Shown here one piece after another: positions 1 through 5,380 of a DNA stretch of 5,380 nt (positions within the stretch are counted from its first letter, which is position 1; every line of letters begins with the position of its first letter). The notes under the pieces were generated by a model. The model was not told the origin of the DNA, did not search any database, and saw only the letters and a list, made by a program, of their open reading frames with translations. This DNA is from an uncultured Clostridium sp. (GTDB lineage Bacteria; Bacillota; Clostridia; Lachnospirales; Lachnospiraceae): NCBI GenBank assembly GCA_945946715.1, contig CAMEWU010000158.1, positions 1-5,380 of the forward strand, written 5' to 3'. The translations under genes and the position numbers were made by a program.

Positions 1-110
1 ATATAAATTTATTTTTTTGCACTGAATTGGCATAGTGGAGTGTTATAGTGGAAGAAAGGAGGAAAATAGCTGACTGTTAACTGGAAAAGGTTAAAAGTTT
101 AGAAAAGAAG

Positions 111-139
111 TTGACAGAATCTAGAAAATATATTAGGAT
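111..139 (+). promoter_or_regulatory. recA promoter (-35 TTGACA, -10 TAGGAT)
   Basis: A consensus -35 hexamer TTGACA (111-116) is followed after exactly 17 bp by TAGGAT (134-139), which matches TATAAT at four of six positions. Transcription should begin near 145-147, giving a leader of about 35 nt before recA. This is the housekeeping sigma-A type. The copies of CTAGAAAAT at 121-129 and 144-152 flank the -10 element; their meaning is unknown. Confidence 0.8.
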
Positions 140-152
140 GTAACTAGAAAAT

Positions 153-166
153 CGAACATATGTTTT
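153..166 (+). promoter_or_regulatory. LexA (SOS) operator upstream of recA
   Basis: The 14-mer CGAACATATGTTTT matches the Bacillus/Firmicutes LexA (DinR) consensus CGAACRNRYGTTYC at 13 of 14 positions; only the last base differs. It begins a few bases downstream of the predicted start of transcription and ends directly before the recA SD. LexA bound here would block promoter clearance or elongation rather than -35/-10 recognition. RecA itself promotes LexA self-cleavage, so this would be the usual autoregulatory SOS loop. LexA is not encoded in this window. Confidence 0.88.
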
Positions 167-172
167 AGGAGG
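167..172 (+). promoter_or_regulatory. recA ribosome binding site
   Basis: AGGAGG lies 9 nt before the ATG at 182 and fixes that start. It directly abuts the LexA operator. Confidence 0.9.
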
Positions 173-181
173 AAATAAATA

Positions 182-1222
182 ATGGCAAGTGAAGATAAGT
201 TAAAGGCATTAGATGCTGCATTGGCACAGATTGAACGGCAGTATGGTAAGGGTTCAGTTATGAAACTTGGTGATTCAGGTGGAAGTATGAATATTGAAAC
301 CATACCAACCGGTTCTTTGAGTTTGGATTTGGCATTGGGACTTGGCGGTTTACCAAAGGGAAGAATTATTGAAATTTATGGACCGGAGTCAAGTGGTAAA
401 ACAACGGTTGCCTTGCATGCAGTTGCGGAGGTACAGAAGCAGGGGGGGATTGCTGGATTTATTGATGCAGAGCATGCTTTGGATCCTACATATGCAAAGA
501 ATATAGGCGTAGATATTGATAATTTATATATTTCTCAGCCGGATAACGGAGAACAGGCATTGGAAATTGCTGAGACAATGGTTCGTTCCGGTGCTGTTGA
601 TATTGTTATTATTGACTCGGTTGCTGCATTGGTTCCAAAGGCCGAAATAGATGGAGAAATGGGAGATTCTCATGTTGGATTACAGGCAAGACTGATGTCT
701 CAGGCACTTCGCAAGTTGACAGCAGTAATCAGTAAATCCAATTGTATTGTGATTTTTATCAATCAGCTACGAGAAAAGGTTGGTATTATGTTTGGAAATC
801 CGGAAACCACAACTGGTGGCCGGGCATTGAAATTCTATTCTTCTGTACGATTGGATGTACGAAGAATTGAAACATTAAAGAAAGGTACAGAGGTTGTCGG
901 TAATCGTACCAGAGTAAAAGTAGTTAAGAATAAGGTTGCTCCGCCATTTCGGGAAGCAGAATTTGATATCATGTTTGGAGAAGGAATTTCACGGGAAGGT
1001 GATATTCTGGATTTGGCTGTGACCCATGATGTAGTACAGAAATCCGGAGCATGGTTTGCGTATTTGGGAGAGAAGATTGGACAGGGAAGAGAGAATGCAA
1101 AGGCTTATCTAAAGGAAAATCCGGAAGTTCTGGCTGAGATTGAACAGTTGGTAAGAGAAAAATGTGGTATTGCCGGTGAGGCAGAAGAACGGAAATCAAG
1201 TGAGGAAGCGGATATTGAATAA
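182..1222 (+). CDS. recA: RecA recombinase / SOS coprotease
   Basis: RecA is the cytoplasmic ATP-dependent recombinase. It polymerises on single-stranded DNA, performs homology search and strand exchange, and triggers LexA autocleavage. The 346-residue length is typical of bacterial RecA. Visible landmarks are the Walker A motif GPESSGKT (67-74), the catalytic glutamate in DAEHALD (E97), and Walker B IVIID (141-145). The conserved L2 DNA-binding loop begins NQLREKVG and runs into GNPETTTGG (about 194-213). The C-terminal domain closes with a short acidic tail ending EEADIE, the usual autoinhibitory feature. The ATG is supported by AGGAGG 9 nt upstream and by the conserved N-terminus (KALDAALAQIERQYGKGSVM). 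The gene is driven by its own promoter under a LexA box, and recX overlaps its end by 8 bp. A run of seven G (442-448) encodes the Gly-Gly of QKQGGI; the frame is intact. No catalytic residue appears to be missing. Confidence 0.99.
   Translation: MASEDKLKALDAALAQIERQYGKGSVMKLGDSGGSMNIETIPTGSLSLDLALGLGGLPKGRIIEIYGPESSGKTTVALHAVAEVQKQGGIAGFIDAEHALDPTYAKNIGVDIDNLYISQPDNGEQALEIAETMVRSGAVDIVIIDSVAALVPKAEIDGEMGDSHVGLQARLMSQALRKLTAVISKSNCIVIFINQLREKVGIMFGNPETTTGGRALKFYSSVRLDVRRIETLKKGTEVVGNRTRVKVVKNKVAPPFREAEFDIMFGEGISREGDILDLAVTHDVVQKSGAWFAYLGEKIGQGRENAKAYLKENPEVLAEIEQLVREKCGIAGEAEERKSSEEADIE
1202..1217 (+). promoter_or_regulatory. recX ribosome binding site and TTG start
   Basis: GAGGAAG (1202-1208) inside the last codons of recA stands about 9 nt before TTG at 1215-1217. 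The frame is also open from GTG codons at 1164, 1176 and 1200, but I see no comparable SD before them. The TTG start would give an 8-bp overlap with recA, the same overlap size as at the recX/DUF975 junction. Confidence 0.55.
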
Positions 1223-1703
1223 CGCAGAATTTATAAGAGCAAAAGAATATGCGTTACGTAGTCTTACCTGCCATGACCAGACAGAATGGGAAATGCGTAG
1301 AAAACTAAAGCAGCGAGGATATGGAAATGAGATAACGGATGCTGTTATTTCACTGCTACAAGACTATAATTACATTAATGATACTCGGTATACAGAAACT
1401 TATATTGCAACCCATTGCAATAGATGGAATCGTCGCAAACTTCTGGAACGCTTATATGCGAAAGGAATTCATGCAGATGATGATGTAGATATCTATTTGG
1501 AACAATATCAATACAATGAGGAGTCACTGCTGATTAAAGAAATGAATAAGTACATAAAGAATAAAGATTTGTCTGATGCTGAAACTCGGAAAAAAGTCAT
1601 TGCATATTTTTTGCAGAAAGGATATTCTTATTCCATGGTGTATAGAATCCTGAGTGATATTCATACATTATGTACACAAGAGGAGGTAATTGGATATGAA
1701 TGA
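1215..1703 (+). CDS. recX: RecX, regulator of RecA
   Basis: RecX binds the RecA filament and limits its extension and activity, so it counterbalances RecA made in the SOS response. The protein is 162 residues from the preferred TTG, or 179 from the GTG at 1164. It is highly charged, helical and without membrane segments. Family features are an N-terminal helix with AKEYALRSL, then EMRRKLKQRGY (about residues 26-36), the hallmark YINDTRYTETYI (about 53-64), LLERLYAKGI (about 76-85), and a final YFLQKGYSYSMV repeat (about 131-142). These fit the tandem three-helix repeats of RecX. The position directly after recA, with overlap, is the classic arrangement and implies co-transcription and coupled translation under LexA control. 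It is shorter than many clostridial RecX proteins, which carry an extra N-terminal segment, but within the family range. The exact start is the uncertain part. Confidence 0.92.
   Translation: MNNAEFIRAKEYALRSLTCHDQTEWEMRRKLKQRGYGNEITDAVISLLQDYNYINDTRYTETYIATHCNRWNRRKLLERLYAKGIHADDDVDIYLEQYQYNEESLLIKEMNKYIKNKDLSDAETRKKVIAYFLQKGYSYSMVYRILSDIHTLCTQEEVIGYE
1681..1698 (+). promoter_or_regulatory. RBS and start of the DUF975 gene
   Basis: AGGAGG (1681-1686) is 9 nt before ATG 1696-1698. An in-frame TTG at 1690 is only 3 nt from the SD and is unlikely to be used. The SD lies inside recX, and the start overlaps the recX stop (1701-1703), a layout typical of translational coupling. Confidence 0.85.
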
Positions 1704-2463
1704 TAATTTTAATCGTGTTATGTTTAAAGAGCAGGCAAAGAATGTACTTCGACATAATTACTGGATTCCATTTTTGGTTTGCTTTGTGGCATCCATTTTT
1801 GGTGTGTTTGGTTCCGGTGGTGGCGGTAGTGCCGGTGGCGGCGGAGGCTCTGCTGGCGAAAGTATGTCAGAGAATTCTTCCGGTTCTGAGATGGAATGGC
1901 AATTGATTCTGATGATTATAGCTATTGCACTGATCGTTTCGTTGGTTTTATTTGCAATTGGTATGGCGTTTACCTGCTTTTTGACCAATCCGGTTTTGGT
2001 TGGCATGAATCGTTATTTCATGAAGAATCGTAAGATGGATGATTCTTCGAATTTTGGAGATCTGTTTAGTGTATTCCGCAAAAATCAGTATATGAATACT
2101 GTAAAAACCATGGTCTTATATAGGATTAAGATATTTTTATGGAGTTTATTGTTCATTATACCTGGAATTATTAAGTCGTATGAGTACTATTTCGTCCCGT
2201 ATATTATGGCTGAGAATCCTAATATTGACAGTAAACGTGCATTTGAGATTAGTAAATACATGACAGACGGACATAAGTTTGATATCTGGGTTGTAGGTTT
2301 TTCCTTTATTGGTTGGAGCCTGCTGGGTGTTTTATGCTGTTGTGTTGGTACATATTTCTTATTACCATATATGCAGGCAACTTATGCAGAAATGTATGCA
2401 GAACGACGGGAGTATGCAATTCGTACCGGCTTTACCAGCAATTATGAGTTGAGCGGATTTTAA
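1696..2463 (+). CDS. DUF975-family integral membrane protein
   Basis: This 255-residue protein of unknown function resembles the DUF975 membrane family. The support is the opening FKEQAKNVLRHNYW, the central LLFIIPGIIKSYEYYFVPYI (151-170), then AFEISKYMTDG (182-192), FSFIGWSLLGVL (202-213) and LLPYMQATYAEMYAERR (222-238). Hydrophobic segments lie at about 22-38, 69-96, 142-160 and 197-224, so I expect at least four membrane spans. No signal-peptide cleavage site or catalytic motif is evident. Between the first two spans is a Gly/Ser/Ala spacer (39-54), followed by a Ser/Glu-rich stretch to about 67. Three consecutive cysteines (214-216) sit in the last span. The gene is coupled to recX by an 8-bp overlap, so it probably belongs to the LexA-controlled recA transcript. 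That suggests DNA-damage-linked expression but does not establish a function. The family assignment comes from remembered motifs, not a search. Confidence 0.85.
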   Translation: MNDNFNRVMFKEQAKNVLRHNYWIPFLVCFVASIFGVFGSGGGGSAGGGGGSAGESMSENSSGSEMEWQLILMIIAIALIVSLVLFAIGMAFTCFLTNPVLVGMNRYFMKNRKMDDSSNFGDLFSVFRKNQYMNTVKTMVLYRIKIFLWSLLFIIPGIIKSYEYYFVPYIMAENPNIDSKRAFEISKYMTDGHKFDIWVVGFSFIGWSLLGVLCCCVGTYFLLPYMQATYAEMYAERREYAIRTGFTSNYELSGF

Positions 2464-2486
2464 TTGTCAAATATGATTGGACAATT
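2462..2486 (+). other. Hairpin after the DUF975 gene, no U tract
   Basis: AATTGTC (2462-2468) is fully complementary to GACAATT (2480-2486), with an 11-nt loop that can tighten if one G bulges. It overlaps the stop codon of the DUF975 gene. It is AT-rich and followed by AGACAAAAAA rather than a U tract, so it is a poor intrinsic terminator. It may act as a 3' stability element or processing site, or it may be chance. Confidence 0.35.
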
Positions 2487-2519
2487 AGACAAAAAATGAA
2501 TTGGGTTTCGGAAATGCAC

Positions 2520-2548
2520 TTGACATAATGCACAAATAAGTATAAAAT
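2520..2548 (+). promoter_or_regulatory. rny promoter (-35 TTGACA, -10 TAAAAT)
   Basis: A perfect TTGACA (2520-2525), a 17-bp spacer and TAAAAT (2543-2548, five of six consensus matches) form one of the strongest sigma-A promoters in the window. The predicted start is about 2554-2556. The heptamer AATGCAC occurs on both sides of the -35 region (2513-2519 and 2527-2533) at 14-bp spacing. This might be a regulator site, but no regulator is identified. Confidence 0.8.
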
Positions 2549-2553
2549 TAATA

Positions 2554-2571
2554 CGTTGTATTCGTACAATG
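2554..2571 (+). promoter_or_regulatory. 5' leader stem-loop of rny (UUCG loop)
   Basis: TTGTA (2556-2560) and TACAA (2565-2569) form a perfect stem around the tetraloop TTCG (2561-2564). A G-U pair and a C-G pair extend it to 2554/2571, giving seven pairs. The loop is closed by A-U rather than the extra-stable C-G. It falls at the predicted 5' end of the rny mRNA, where a terminal hairpin could slow 5'-dependent decay. That function is inferred. Confidence 0.5.
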
Positions 2572-2581
2572 AAAACTAAAT

Positions 2582-2595
2582 AAGGAGGTGCTCCT
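2582..2595 (+). promoter_or_regulatory. rny ribosome binding site inside a mini-hairpin
   Basis: AAGGAGGTG (2582-2590) is complementary over nine bases to the usual 16S rRNA 3' end, unusually long for an SD, and lies 7 nt (after GGAGG) before the GTG start. AGGAG (2583-2587) can also pair with CTCCT (2591-2595) around a GTG loop, which would hide the SD directly against the start codon. The SD is certain; the hairpin is small and its use in the cell is unproven. Confidence 0.75.
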
Positions 2596-4146
2596 GTGGA
2601 ACCGATTCATTATATAATTTTTGCTATTATAGTATTGGTTGTTGCAGTTATTACTTGGTTTGTTGCAATTGCATATCGCAAAAACGTTGCAGAAAGTAAG
2701 ACTGGTAAGGCTGAAGATAAAGCTCGAGAGATTATTGATGAAGCATTAAAGACCGCTGATGCAAAGAAGCGTGAAGCTCTGCTTGATGCGAAGGAAGAAA
2801 ACCTGCGTATTAAGAATGAATTTGACAAAGAAATGAAAGAGCGACGCAATGAAGTACAGCGAATGGAGAAGCGAGTTCTTTCCAAGGAAGAGAATCTGGA
2901 CCGAAAAGCGGAACAGATGGAGAAGAAAGAAGCTGCGTTGGCTGCAAAAGAAGTTTCCTTAGATAAACAAAAAGCCAAGGTAGAAGAACTCCAGGCGAAG
3001 AGACTACAGGAACTAGAGAGAATCTCTGGATTAACCTCTGAACAAGCAAAAGATTACTTATTAAAGACTGTTGAAGATGAAGTAAAACATGAAACTGCAG
3101 TAATGATCAAAGAAATGGAGATCAGAGCTAAGGAAGAAGCAGGTAAGAAAGCGAAGGAGTATGTGGTCAATGCCATTCAGAAATGTGCAGCAGACCACGT
3201 TGCTGAGACCACAATTTCATTGGTACAGTTGCCAAATGATGAAATGAAGGGTCGTATTATTGGTAGAGAGGGTCGGAATATTCGAACACTTGAAACCATG
3301 ACAGGTGTCGATTTAATTATTGATGATACTCCGGAAGCAGTTATTTTATCCAGCTTTGACCCAATCAGGCGAGAAGTTGCAAGAATTGCACTGGAGAAAT
3401 TGATTGTAGATGGAAGAATTCATCCGGCTAGAATCGAAGAAATGGTTGAGAAAGCTCAAAAAGAAGTAGAAACCATGATGCGTGAAGAAGGTGAAGCAGC
3501 TACGTTAGAAGTAGGTGTTCACGGGATTCATCCGGAATTGGTTCGCTTATTAGGTAAGATGAAATTCCGTACCAGTTATGGACAGAATGCATTGAAACAT
3601 TCCATTGAAGTTGCTCAGTTATGTGGATTGTTAGCCGGTGAAATCGGCGTTGACGTCCGTATGGCAAAGCGAGCAGGATTGCTCCATGATATTGGTAAAT
3701 CTGTAGATCATGAAATGGAAGGTTCTCATATTTCTATTGGTGTTGATTTATGCCGGAAATATAAGGAATCTCCAATTGTTATTAACGCTGTTGAATCCCA
3801 TCATGGTGATGTTGAACCGGAATCCTTAATTGCATGTATTGTACAGGCAGCGGATACGATATCAGCAGCAAGACCAGGTGCAAGAAGAGAGACGTTAGAA
3901 ACATATACAACAAGATTAACCCAGTTAGAAACCATTGCTAATAGTTTTAATGGTGTTGATAAGTCTTTTGCTATTCAGGCAGGTAGAGAGATTCGAGTTA
4001 TCGTAGTTCCAGAGCAGGTCGGTGATGCGGATATGGTTGTTTTAGCACGTGATATTGCAAAGCAGATTGAAAGCGAGTTAGAATATCCAGGTCAGATTAA
4101 GGTAAGCTTAATTCGAGAGTCCCGTGCTACTGATGTTGCAAAGTAG
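2596..4146 (+). CDS. rny: Ribonuclease Y (endoribonuclease, KH and HD domains)
   Basis: RNase Y is the membrane-anchored endoribonuclease that starts bulk mRNA turnover in many Firmicutes and contributes to operon mRNA processing. The protein has 516 residues, close to the usual 510-520. An N-terminal transmembrane anchor (about 5-27) is followed by a long charged coiled coil (about 35-190) rich in Lys, Glu and Ala. A KH RNA-binding domain contains GRIIGREGRNIR (219-230, with the GxxG loop at 223-226). The HD domain contains H335, the catalytic pair H364-D365 in LLHDIGK, SHHGD (401-405) and AAD (418-420). The conserved C-terminal region includes FAIQAGREIRVIV (458-470). All metal-ligand motifs appear intact. 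The start is GTG, preceded by a very strong SD. The gene has its own promoter and ends at a strong terminator, so it is probably mainly monocistronic, with possible read-through from recA-recX-DUF975. The recA-recX-rny neighbourhood is familiar in Clostridia, although a gene intervenes here. Confidence 0.98.
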   Translation: MEPIHYIIFAIIVLVVAVITWFVAIAYRKNVAESKTGKAEDKAREIIDEALKTADAKKREALLDAKEENLRIKNEFDKEMKERRNEVQRMEKRVLSKEENLDRKAEQMEKKEAALAAKEVSLDKQKAKVEELQAKRLQELERISGLTSEQAKDYLLKTVEDEVKHETAVMIKEMEIRAKEEAGKKAKEYVVNAIQKCAADHVAETTISLVQLPNDEMKGRIIGREGRNIRTLETMTGVDLIIDDTPEAVILSSFDPIRREVARIALEKLIVDGRIHPARIEEMVEKAQKEVETMMREEGEAATLEVGVHGIHPELVRLLGKMKFRTSYGQNALKHSIEVAQLCGLLAGEIGVDVRMAKRAGLLHDIGKSVDHEMEGSHISIGVDLCRKYKESPIVINAVESHHGDVEPESLIACIVQAADTISAARPGARRETLETYTTRLTQLETIANSFNGVDKSFAIQAGREIRVIVVPEQVGDADMVVLARDIAKQIESELEYPGQIKVSLIRESRATDVAK

Positions 4147-4185
4147 TACTACATGCATTGAATCACGAAGCATGAAACCAAATTT

Positions 4186-4223
4186 AACCGTCATGGTACA
4201 AAATGTATCATGACGGTTTTTTT
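4186..4223 (+). terminator. Rho-independent terminator of rny
   Basis: AACCGTCATGGTACA (4186-4200) pairs with 4204-4218 to give a 15-bp stem with a single G-U pair and an AAA loop. The last two T of the stem begin a run of seven T (4217-4223). It lies 39 nt after the rny stop codon and insulates the aminotransferase gene downstream. There is no matching A tract before the stem, so I call it only for the + strand. Confidence 0.95.
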
Positions 4224-4236
4224 CTATATTAAACTC

Positions 4237-4265
4237 TTGCAAATTATCTATGATTATATTACTAT
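4237..4265 (+). promoter_or_regulatory. Candidate distal promoter of the aminotransferase gene
   Basis: TTGCAA (4237-4242) and TACTAT (4260-4265) are separated by 17 bp, each matching consensus at four of six positions. It lies just after the rny terminator and would give a leader of about 55 nt. The region is AT-rich, so chance matches are likely. Confidence 0.4.
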
Positions 4266-4273
4266 AAGAAAAG

Positions 4274-4300
4274 TTGAAATAAGAAATCAATCAGTATAAT
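4274..4300 (+). promoter_or_regulatory. Candidate proximal promoter of the aminotransferase gene
   Basis: A perfect TATAAT (4295-4300) has TTGAAA (4274-4279) upstream with a short 15-bp spacer. The predicted start would be about 4306-4308, leaving a leader of about 20 nt that contains only the ribosome binding region. The perfect -10 favours this site; the spacer counts against it. I see no operator or riboswitch in the gap. Confidence 0.5.
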
Positions 4301-4326
4301 AAACTAGACTAAGGATGGTGGAGTGA

Positions 4327-5380
4327 ATGGCATTAACTTTATCAAATAAGGCGAAAGCTGTAAAGCCTTCTTCAACACTGGCAATTACAGCAAAAGCAAA
4401 GGAATTAAAAGCAAAGGGAATAGATGTGGTTGGATTTGGTGCCGGAGAACCGGATTTTAATACGCCAGATAATATAAATCATGCTGCGATTCAGGCAATC
4501 AAAGATGGATTTACAAAATATACCCCTGCTTCCGGTATTATGGAATTAAAGGAAGCAATCAGCCGCAAATTCAAAACCTTTAATCATTTAGATTACGCTC
4601 CGGAGCAAATTGTAATTAGCAATGGTGGTAAGCATTCTTTGATTAATGTATTCTCTGCTATCTTAAATCCTGGTGATGAAGTTTTGATTCCTGCACCGTT
4701 CTGGTTGAGCTATCCGGAAATGGTAAAGCTTCAGGATGGCGTTCCGATTCCTGTTTCTACGAAAAAGGAAAACGGATATAAAGTAACGGTAGAAGAATTA
4801 GAAGCTGCTTTTACAGATAAGACAAAGGCGTTAGTATTGAATTCTCCATGTAATCCGACTGGTATGATCTATTCCAGAGGAGAGCTGGAAGCAATTGCAA
4901 GATTTGTTGTAGAGAAAGATATTTTTGTGGTATCTGATGAAATGTATGAGTATCTGACCTATGATGGAGCAGAGCATGTCAGCATAGGAAGTTTAAATGA
5001 TGATATTTTTAAACATACAATTACAGTTAGTGGTGTTTCAAAGAGCTATGCTATGACAGGATGGAGAATCGGTTACACAGGTTCTTCGTTGGAAATAGCG
5101 AAGCTGATGGGCAGTGTGCAGAGTCATAGTGCTTCAAATCCGAATTCAATTGCTCAAAAGGCTACGGTTGAAGCAATCAATGGACCGCAGGAAACTATAC
5201 AGTATATGAATGAGCAGTTTAATAAGAGACGGAAATATATGGTTGAACGAATTTCCAAGATGCCACACGTATCCTGTGTAGAGCTAAAGGGTGCATTTTA
5301 TGTATTTATTGATGTATCAGAAGCAACTTCCATGAAATATAAGGGTGAGAAGGTAGGTTCATCTGCAAAGCTGGCAGATA
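4327..5380 (+). CDS. Class I PLP aminotransferase, probable aspartate aminotransferase (3' end missing)
   Basis: This is a pyridoxal-phosphate aminotransferase of fold type I, most like the bacterial Ib-type aspartate aminotransferases. Those exchange amino groups between aspartate and 2-oxoglutarate in the cytoplasm. The frame is open for 351 codons to the window end; the family is usually near 395, so about 45 C-terminal residues are missing, including the arginine expected to bind the substrate alpha-carboxylate. Visible motifs are FGAGEPDFNTP (37-47), YTPASG (65-70), SNGGKHSL (98-105), W126, SPCNPTG (173-179, with N176), SDEMYE (203-208, with D204 contacting the PLP nitrogen and Y207), SGVSKSYAMTGWRIGY (235-250, with Schiff-base lysine K239 and R247), and LKGAFYVF (320-327). 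The ATG follows AAGGATGGTGGAG, an imperfect but purine-rich ribosome site. A strong terminator separates it from rny, so it is its own transcription unit. Substrate preference (aspartate or an aromatic amino acid or prephenate) cannot be settled from this fragment. Confidence 0.95.
   Translation, partial: MALTLSNKAKAVKPSSTLAITAKAKELKAKGIDVVGFGAGEPDFNTPDNINHAAIQAIKDGFTKYTPASGIMELKEAISRKFKTFNHLDYAPEQIVISNGGKHSLINVFSAILNPGDEVLIPAPFWLSYPEMVKLQDGVPIPVSTKKENGYKVTVEELEAAFTDKTKALVLNSPCNPTGMIYSRGELEAIARFVVEKDIFVVSDEMYEYLTYDGAEHVSIGSLNDDIFKHTITVSGVSKSYAMTGWRIGYTGSSLEIAKLMGSVQSHSASNPNSIAQKATVEAINGPQETIQYMNEQFNKRRKYMVERISKMPHVSCVELKGAFYVFIDVSEATSMKYKGEKVGSSAKLAD

Noticed and set aside
17..49. Possible second promoter (TTGCAC with TGTTAT or TATAGT) upstream of recA
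   Set aside because: The hexamers match poorly or the spacing is wrong (21 bp for TATAGT), while the promoter at 111-139 is much better.
48..80. Short GTG-started frame near an AGGAGG at 57-62, upstream of recA
   Set aside because: The AGGAGG lies inside this ten-codon frame rather than before it, and no start codon stands at a suitable distance after it. I see no leader peptide.
1700..1906. 68-codon + strand open frame inside the DUF975 gene
   Set aside because: It is an out-of-frame shadow of a recognisable membrane protein and has no convincing SD of its own.
1758..2006. Open frame on the minus strand with a proline-rich stretch
   Set aside because: It is the antisense of the Gly-rich spacer of the DUF975 gene, has no supporting SD that I can see, and the sense frame matches a protein family.
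2610..2978. 122-codon open frame on the minus strand rich in Ser, Arg and Phe
   Set aside because: It is the mirror of the Lys/Glu-rich coiled coil of RNase Y, a common source of long antisense frames.
4152..4174. CATGC/GCATG inverted repeat just after rny
   Set aside because: It is only five pairs with a 13-nt loop, next to a far stronger terminator, so probably chance.
4108..4290. 60-codon open frame on the minus strand across the rny terminator
   Set aside because: It runs through a clear intrinsic terminator stem, is low-complexity and has no recognisable motif.
1..5380. CRISPR arrays, tRNA or rRNA genes, insertion sequences, attachment sites, defence systems
   Set aside because: I saw no regularly spaced repeats, tRNA-like folds, transposase motifs or terminal inverted repeats. 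The genes are conserved housekeeping types with even base composition apart from the glycine spacer.

Overview
The window is 5.4 kb of AT-rich, densely coding DNA from a low-GC Gram-positive bacterium. The likely source is a Clostridia member, and Lachnospiraceae-like is my best guess. This rests on strong AGGAGG-type Shine-Dalgarno (SD) sites, TTGACA/TATAAT-type promoters, a Firmicutes-type LexA box, a membrane-anchored RNase Y, and the recA-recX-rny gene order. The lineage is inferred from style and synteny, not from a search. All genes are on the + strand.

Positions 1-181 hold no convincing gene. They carry the recA control region: a TTGACA-N17-TAGGAT promoter, then a near-perfect LexA operator that directly abuts the recA SD. 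recA (182-1222), recX (1215-1703, TTG start preferred) and a DUF975-family membrane protein gene (1696-2463) follow. Each downstream start overlaps the preceding stop by 8 bp, so the three look like one translationally coupled, SOS-controlled unit. The DUF975 protein has a striking Gly/Ser spacer that resembles an engineered linker.

The 132-bp gap at 2464-2595 has a hairpin without a U tract, which is a poor terminator. It is followed by a strong promoter for rny (RNase Y, 2596-4146). The predicted rny transcript would start at or next to a small UUCG-loop hairpin. A second mini-hairpin contains the unusually complete SD. This compact leader could set RNase Y output or mRNA stability. A strong intrinsic terminator (4186-4223) ends the rny transcript.

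After a 180-bp gap with one or two candidate promoters, a class I pyridoxal-phosphate aminotransferase of the bacterial aspartate aminotransferase type starts at 4327 and runs off the window end.

Most of the window is conserved housekeeping sequence. The points worth a second look are the SOS-linked membrane protein with its glycine linker and the two-hairpin rny leader.
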